Below are positions 13,175 to 16,660 of a stretch of 16,660 nt of DNA, piece by piece. The notes beneath the pieces were generated by a model. The model was not told where the DNA came from and made no database searches. It worked only from the letters and a program-made list of their open reading frames with translations. The stretch spans positions 33,226 through 49,885 of the forward strand of contig DBAY01000036.1 in NCBI GenBank assembly GCA_002291925.1, read 5' to 3'. Source of the DNA: Alphaproteobacteria bacterium UBA998 (lineage in GTDB: Bacteria; Pseudomonadota; Alphaproteobacteria; Rickettsiales; UBA998). Position 1 is the stretch's first letter. Every line of letters starts with the position of its first letter. Position numbers and translations under genes: made by a program.

Positions 13175-14127
13175 CTTCTGCCGTCGTTGCCGGTTGCGGC
13201 AGCTATCTTCCCTCACGCATCGTCTCCAACGCCGAACTTCCCGCCTCGCTTGAAACGAGTGATGCATGGATTCGCGAGCGCACCGGCATCACACAGCGCC
13301 ACATCGCCGCCGAGGGCGAGCACACCTCCGACATGGCCGCTAGGGCAGGCATCGACGCCCTGAAGAACGCCGGCATCGCGCCCGAGCAGGTCGACACCGT
13401 TCTGCTCGCCACCTCCACGCCGGATTACACCTTCCCCGCCGCCGCCACGCTGGTGCAGCAGAAGATCGGCTGCGGCCACGCCGCCGCGATGGATGTCAAC
13501 GGCGCCTGCTCCGGCTTCGTTTACGCCATGTCGCTCGCCAACGCGCTCATCCGCTCTGGCCAAAGTAAAACGGTGCTGGTCATCGGCGCGGAGACCATGA
13601 GCCGCGTGGTGGACTGGACGGATCGCGGCATCTGCATCCTGTTCGGCGATGGGGCCGGGGCGCTGGTACTCACCGCGTCCAACGAGCCGCGCGGCGTGCT
13701 GGGCGCGGAGATGTTCTCCGACGGCACGCTGGTGGATCTGCTGAAAACCACCGGTGGCATCTCCGCCACGCAGACGGCGGGCTTCCTGCAGATGCAGGGC
13801 AAGGAAGTGTTCCGCCACGCCGTCTCGAAAATGAGCGAATCTTCCGCGCGGCTGCTCGGCGCGCATGGCATCTATCCCGCGCAGGTGGACTGGGTGGTGC
13901 CGCACCAGGCGAACGCGCGCATTCTGAATGCGTGCATGGAGAAGCTCGGCCTCGATGCGTCGCGGTTGGTGATGACCGTCGACCGTCACGCGAACACCTC
14001 CGCCGCGTCTATTCCGCTGGCCCTCGCCACTGCGTGCCGTGAAGGGAAAATTAACAAAGATGATCTTGTGCTTCTCACCGCGCTTGGCGCTGGACTTACG
14101 TGGGGAAGCTGTATTATAAGATGGTGA
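13171..14127 (+). CDS. fabH: 3-oxoacyl-ACP synthase III (FabH)
   Basis: A 318-residue cytoplasmic enzyme that starts fatty-acid synthesis by condensing acetyl-CoA with malonyl-ACP. The catalytic triad is complete: Cys113 in NGACSGF, His245 in VPHQANARI and Asn275 in DRHANTSAAS. The N-terminal half also has DAWIRERTGITQRH, typical of FabH. Length matches E. coli (317). The start ATG overlaps the plsX stop, so it is translationally coupled; ihfA follows after 37 bp. Confidence 0.98.
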   Translation: MTSAVVAGCGSYLPSRIVSNAELPASLETSDAWIRERTGITQRHIAAEGEHTSDMAARAGIDALKNAGIAPEQVDTVLLATSTPDYTFPAAATLVQQKIGCGHAAAMDVNGACSGFVYAMSLANALIRSGQSKTVLVIGAETMSRVVDWTDRGICILFGDGAGALVLTASNEPRGVLGAEMFSDGTLVDLLKTTGGISATQTAGFLQMQGKEVFRHAVSKMSESSARLLGAHGIYPAQVDWVVPHQANARILNACMEKLGLDASRLVMTVDRHANTSAASIPLALATACREGKINKDDLVLLTALGAGLTWGSCIIRW

Positions 14128-14164
14128 TTACAAACCAAGAATAAGAAGAAAGGTTGCCCACCCC

Positions 14165-14503
14165 ATGTCGAACGATACCATCACCCGCGCCCATCTCGGC
14201 AACTCCGTCTACCGTGAGATCGGCCTGTCGCTCACCGAGTCCATGCAACTGGTGGATGCGGTGTTCGAGGAAGTCTCCCTCGCGCTCGAAGAAGGTGACT
14301 CCGTGAAGCTTTCCTCCTTCGGCACCTTCTCGCTGCGCAAGAAAAACGCGCGCGTCGGCCGCAACCCGAAAACGGGCGTGGAAGTGCCGATTGACCCGCG
14401 CACGGTGTTGTCCTTCAATCCGTCCAACCTGCTCAAGCAGCAGGTGAACGAGAATCTGGGCGGCCACACCCCGCAGCAGAAAAAAGTCGCCAACGCTGGG
14501 TAG
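14165..14503 (+). CDS. ihfA: Integration host factor subunit alpha
   Basis: A 112-residue DNA-bending nucleoid protein that works as a heterodimer with IhfB. The HU/IHF arm sequence is clear: VKLSSFGTFSLRKKNARVGRNPKTGVEVPI (47-76), with the intercalating proline at 68 and the following PRTVLSFNPS. The helical N-terminus TRAHLGNSVYREIGLS is typical of the alpha subunit. The tail of about ten residues after KQQVNENL is slightly long. A purine-rich AAAGG lies eleven bases before the ATG. Position between fabH and a MerR gene is the usual alphaproteobacterial order. Confidence 0.96.
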   Translation: MSNDTITRAHLGNSVYREIGLSLTESMQLVDAVFEEVSLALEEGDSVKLSSFGTFSLRKKNARVGRNPKTGVEVPIDPRTVLSFNPSNLLKQQVNENLGGHTPQQKKVANAG

Positions 14504-14519
14504 TTGAATGGAGGAGCGG

Positions 14520-14987
14520 ATGTCTGTCACGGAGAACACGATGACTGACGAGGCTCCCATCGACATCCCCACCGACGGGGGAAAATCCCGCACCGCGATG
14601 AAGACCATCAGCGAGGTGGCCGACATCCTCGAACTGCCCACCCACGTACTGCGTTTCTGGGAGACGAAATTTCCGCAGGTGCAGCCGCTGAAGCGTGCGG
14701 GCGGGCGGCGCTTCTACCGCAACGAGGACATCGAGGCGCTGTTCCTCATCAAGGACCTGCTCCACGCGCGCGGCTTCACCATCAAAGGGGCCACGAAAGT
14801 GCTGCCCGACATGCTGCGCGCCCGCCGCGCCGGGGAAGCCCTGCCCGCTGTGCAAGACGACTACGCCATCACCCTCCCCGAAGGCGTCCTCATCGAGCCC
14901 CCCGCCGACCCCATGCCCATCTCCCACCGCCACGCCCTGCTCGCCCTGAAGCAGGAACTGGAGTCGATCCGCGGGTTGTTGGATTAA
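14520..14987 (+). CDS. MerR-family transcriptional regulator
   Basis: A 155-residue DNA-binding protein. The winged-helix MerR domain spans about 29-96: TISEVADILELPTHVLRFWETKF, then GGRRFYRNEDIEAL and the LLHARGFTIKGATKVL helix. The short C-terminal part has no cysteines or known ligand domain and ends in a helix (HALLALKQELESIRGLL) suited to dimerisation. The effector is unknown. The ATG at 14520 is preferred over the one at 14508 because GGAGG at 14510-14514 lies five bases before it. It starts 16 bp after ihfA and closes the operon. The gene is conserved at this place in alphaproteobacteria, but its target genes are not known to me. Confidence 0.94.
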   Translation: MSVTENTMTDEAPIDIPTDGGKSRTAMKTISEVADILELPTHVLRFWETKFPQVQPLKRAGGRRFYRNEDIEALFLIKDLLHARGFTIKGATKVLPDMLRARRAGEALPAVQDDYAITLPEGVLIEPPADPMPISHRHALLALKQELESIRGLLD

Positions 14988-14997
14988 TACGTAAGCT

Positions 14998-15058
14998 GTC
15001 ATGCTGAACTCGTTTCAGCATCTTTCAGTAATAGGCCTTGAACTTGTTTCAGGGCGAC
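14998..15058. repeat. 26-bp hairpin elements, inverted pair 3
   Basis: The forward unit at 14998-15023 (ATG/CAT, loop CTCGT) and the reverse-framed unit at 15033-15058 (GCC/GGC) are 9 bp apart. The second unit has flanks in reverse orientation, but its loop reads CTTGT in the forward sense and its stem has one G-T pair, as if the loop had been inverted. Confidence 0.9.
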
Positions 15059-15070
15059 AATTTCTTTGCC

Positions 15071-15153
15071 GTCATTCCGGGACGCGCAGCGTGCCCGGAA
15101 TCTCTACGCGTACGAGGGAGATCCTGCGCAGCCCTTCAGGCTCGCAGGATGAC
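15071..15153. repeat. Palindromic repeat unit, GTCATTCC...GGATGAC
   Basis: The left hairpin pairs ATTCCGGG with CCCGGAAT, and the right part pairs ATCCTGCG with CGCAGGAT. The ends are GTCAT and ATGAC, as in several other units of this window. Confidence 0.7.
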
Positions 15154-15242
15154 GGTAGTTAGTATTATCACCCCGCACTTGTTGCGGGCCTCCTCGCGTA
15201 ACAGGTAAGCCCCGCATACTAAGTACGAGGTGACAGCTACCT

Positions 15243-15319
15243 CGTCATTGCGAGCGACAGCGAAGCAATCCAGCAGCCGGCCTGTGGATTGCCACGTCGC
15301 TTGCGCTCCTCGCAAGACG
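15243..15319. repeat. Palindromic repeat, CGTCATTGCGAG family, copy 2
   Basis: Same build as 2959-3033: it opens CGTCATTGCGAG, has GCAATCC and GGATTGC inside and shares the string GATTGCCACGTCGCTTGCG. The right arm reads CTCGCAAGACG, lacking one T, so the outer stem is imperfect and the copy looks degenerate. Confidence 0.85.
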
Positions 15320-15395
15320 ACACGAAGGCACACCAAATCATACTTACCTCTCTGAACTCAGCCATTAATCTCCCGTAAAGATAGCGCACGCTTCC

Positions 15396-15423
15396 TTGCG
15401 CCTTCCGCACATTGGCCTATGTA
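15396..15423 (+). promoter_or_regulatory. Possible promoter of the alcohol dehydrogenase
   Basis: TTGCGC at 15396-15401 and TATGTA at 15418-15423 are 16 bases apart, about 30 bp before the start codon. Both match consensus in four of six positions. The preceding repeats separate it from the MerR gene, so independent transcription is likely. Confidence 0.4.
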
Positions 15424-15452
15424 ATCAGGGCAACCCTTTCTGGAGCCTTCCC

Positions 15453-16517
15453 ATGATCCCCGCCCACGGCTATGCGGCGCAGAGCGCTGAGTCACCGCTG
15501 TCTCACTTCGCGTTCGAGCGGCGCGCGGTGGGGGCGCGGGATGTGATGATCGACATCCTCTATTGCGGCGTCTGCCATTCGGATCTGCACACGGTGAAAA
15601 GCGAGTGGGCAGGCACGGTCTATCCCTGCATCCCCGGCCACGAGATTGTCGGTCGCGTCGTGCAGGCGGGCGGGCAGGTGACCAACTTCCGCGAGGGCGA
15701 CCTCGTCGGCGTCGGCTGCATGGTGGATTCCTGCCAGCATTGCACGCCGTGCGGGGAGGGGCTGGAGCAATATTGCGAGAACGGCTTCACCGGCACCTAT
15801 AACGGCACCGAGAAGGAAACCGGCCGCACCACCTATGGCGGCTATGCCGATCGCATCGTGGTGGCGGAGAAATTCGTGCTACGCATCCCCGACAATCTCG
15901 ATCCCGCCGCCGCGGCGCCGCTGCTCTGCGCGGGCATCACCACGTACTCGCCGCTGCGCCACTGGAAGGTGGGCAAGGGGCAGAAAGTCGGCATCGTGGG
16001 TCTTGGCGGCCTCGGCCATATGGGCGTGAAGCTGGCCCACGCGATGGGCGCGCGTGTGGTGCTGTTCACCACCTCGCCCGGCAAGGAGGCCGATGCGAAG
16101 CGCCTCGGGGCGGCGGAGGTGGTGCTCTCGAAGGATGCCGAGGCGATGGCGAAGCATCTCGGCAGCTTCCACTTCATCCTCGACACCGTGGCGGCGGCGC
16201 ATAACCTCGATGCGTATCTGGAACTGCTGCGCACCAACGGCACCCTGACGCTGGTCGGCGCGCCCGCCACGCCGCACCCGTCGCCCACCGTGTTCAACCT
16301 CATCATGGGTCGCCGCACGCTCGCCGGCTCCCTCATCGGCGGCATCGCGGAGACGCAGGAAATGCTCGATTTCTGCGGCGAGCACGGCATCACCTCGGAA
16401 GTGGAACTCATCCCCATCCAGCAGATCAACGAAGCCTACACCCGCATGCTGAAAAGCGACGTCAAATACCGCTTCGTGATTGATATGGCCTCGCTGAAAC
16501 AGGAGCTGGCGGCGTAG
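15453..16517 (+). CDS. Zinc-dependent alcohol dehydrogenase, YahK type
   Basis: A 354-residue cytoplasmic oxidoreductase of the medium-chain family, close in pattern to E. coli YahK (NADPH-dependent aldehyde reductase of the cinnamyl-alcohol-dehydrogenase group). Catalytic zinc ligands are Cys38 (YCGVCHSD), His63 (PGHE) and Cys159 (LLCAGITTYSPL). The structural zinc cysteines are at 94, 97, 100 and 108 (DSCQHCTPC...QYC). The coenzyme loop GLGGLG is at 183-188, and TTSPGK about 20 residues on, lacking an acidic residue, fits NADP(H) use. ATG 15453 has GGAG seven bases upstream; the longer frame upstream (from 15396) is not supported. It is likely transcribed alone. Aldehyde detoxification is an inference. 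Confidence 0.94.
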   Translation: MIPAHGYAAQSAESPLSHFAFERRAVGARDVMIDILYCGVCHSDLHTVKSEWAGTVYPCIPGHEIVGRVVQAGGQVTNFREGDLVGVGCMVDSCQHCTPCGEGLEQYCENGFTGTYNGTEKETGRTTYGGYADRIVVAEKFVLRIPDNLDPAAAAPLLCAGITTYSPLRHWKVGKGQKVGIVGLGGLGHMGVKLAHAMGARVVLFTTSPGKEADAKRLGAAEVVLSKDAEAMAKHLGSFHFILDTVAAAHNLDAYLELLRTNGTLTLVGAPATPHPSPTVFNLIMGRRTLAGSLIGGIAETQEMLDFCGEHGITSEVELIPIQQINEAYTRMLKSDVKYRFVIDMASLKQELAA

Positions 16518-16524
16518 AGATACT

Positions 16525-16583
16525 GTCACCCTGAACTTGTTTCAGGGTCTATAGAAAAGATGCTGAAACGCGTTCAGCATGAC
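16525..16583. repeat. 26-bp hairpin elements, inverted pair 4
   Basis: The forward unit at 16525-16550 has a third stem triplet, ACC/GGT, and loop CTTGT. The reverse unit at 16558-16583 has ATG/CAT. The gap is 7 bp. A half-unit of the GTCATTCC family (CTTTCGCAGGAATGAC) follows to about 16614. The rest of the window to 16660 shows no feature. Confidence 0.9.
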
Positions 16584-16660
16584 AGGAGGTGATGCCCGCT
16601 TTCGCAGGAATGACAAGGCGAAGAATAAATATAAAGAAATGGTCGGGGCGACTGGATTCG

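Larger units (their letters stand above)
14988..15452. repeat. Second gene-free interval packed with palindromic repeats
   Basis: About 465 bp between the MerR gene and the alcohol dehydrogenase gene. It holds an inverted pair of 26-bp elements (14998-15058), a GTCATTCCGGG...GGATGAC unit (15071-15153), a TCACCCCGC...GAGGTGAC unit (about 15168-15234) and a CGTCATTGCGAG unit (15243-15319). The last 60 bp probably carry the promoter of the dehydrogenase. I looked for a tRNA here, where some relatives have one after merR, and saw none. Confidence 0.85.

Noticed and set aside
14988..15452. tRNA gene after the MerR gene
   Set aside because: Some relatives have one there, but no cloverleaf or TTCGA-type T-arm is visible; the gap is filled with repeats.

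Overview
The window is a chromosomal segment of a GC-rich alphaproteobacterium. Two things point there: the conserved block rpmF-plsX-fabH-ihfA-merR, and the set argH/tlpA, J-domain protein/bolA, rpmB and cobT, which are familiar neighbours in that class. The order or genus cannot be fixed from the sequence. Nineteen protein genes are supported. I see no rRNA, tRNA, CRISPR array, transposase or prophage gene.

Left part (1-4000): argH (arginine biosynthesis) runs left and is divergent from tlpA, with only 9 bp between start codons. tlpA overlaps a GNAT acetyltransferase gene by an ATGA. A gene-free stretch of about 500 bp follows, packed with palindromic repeats. Then come a divergent pair, a small J-domain protein (minus) and bolA (plus).

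Middle (4000-9400): ubiH-family hydroxylase, apaG, a glycine-rich orphan and rpmB all point right. cobT faces them on the minus strand without cobS beside it. A small GIY-YIG nuclease gene follows, enclosed by palindromic repeats.

Right part (9400-16660): a glycosyltransferase and an MscS-type channel form a minus-strand pair coupled by TAATG. Divergent from them is the operon rpmF-plsX-fabH-ihfA-merR, linking a ribosomal protein, phospholipid and fatty-acid initiation, a nucleoid protein and a regulator. After a second repeat-packed gap comes a YahK-type zinc alcohol dehydrogenase.

The genes themselves are mostly core housekeeping. The unusual part is what lies between them. A 26-bp hairpin element occurs eleven times with several different but internally complementary stems, usually as an inverted pair 7-9 bp apart. 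One such pair encloses the GIY-YIG gene, and the repeat supplies the last codons and stop of that gene. This resembles the REPIN/RAYT arrangement but with a different nuclease family, and it is the best candidate here for an undescribed system. A second family combines a C/G-rich hairpin with a perfect G-quadruplex motif, present in two exact 21-bp copies.
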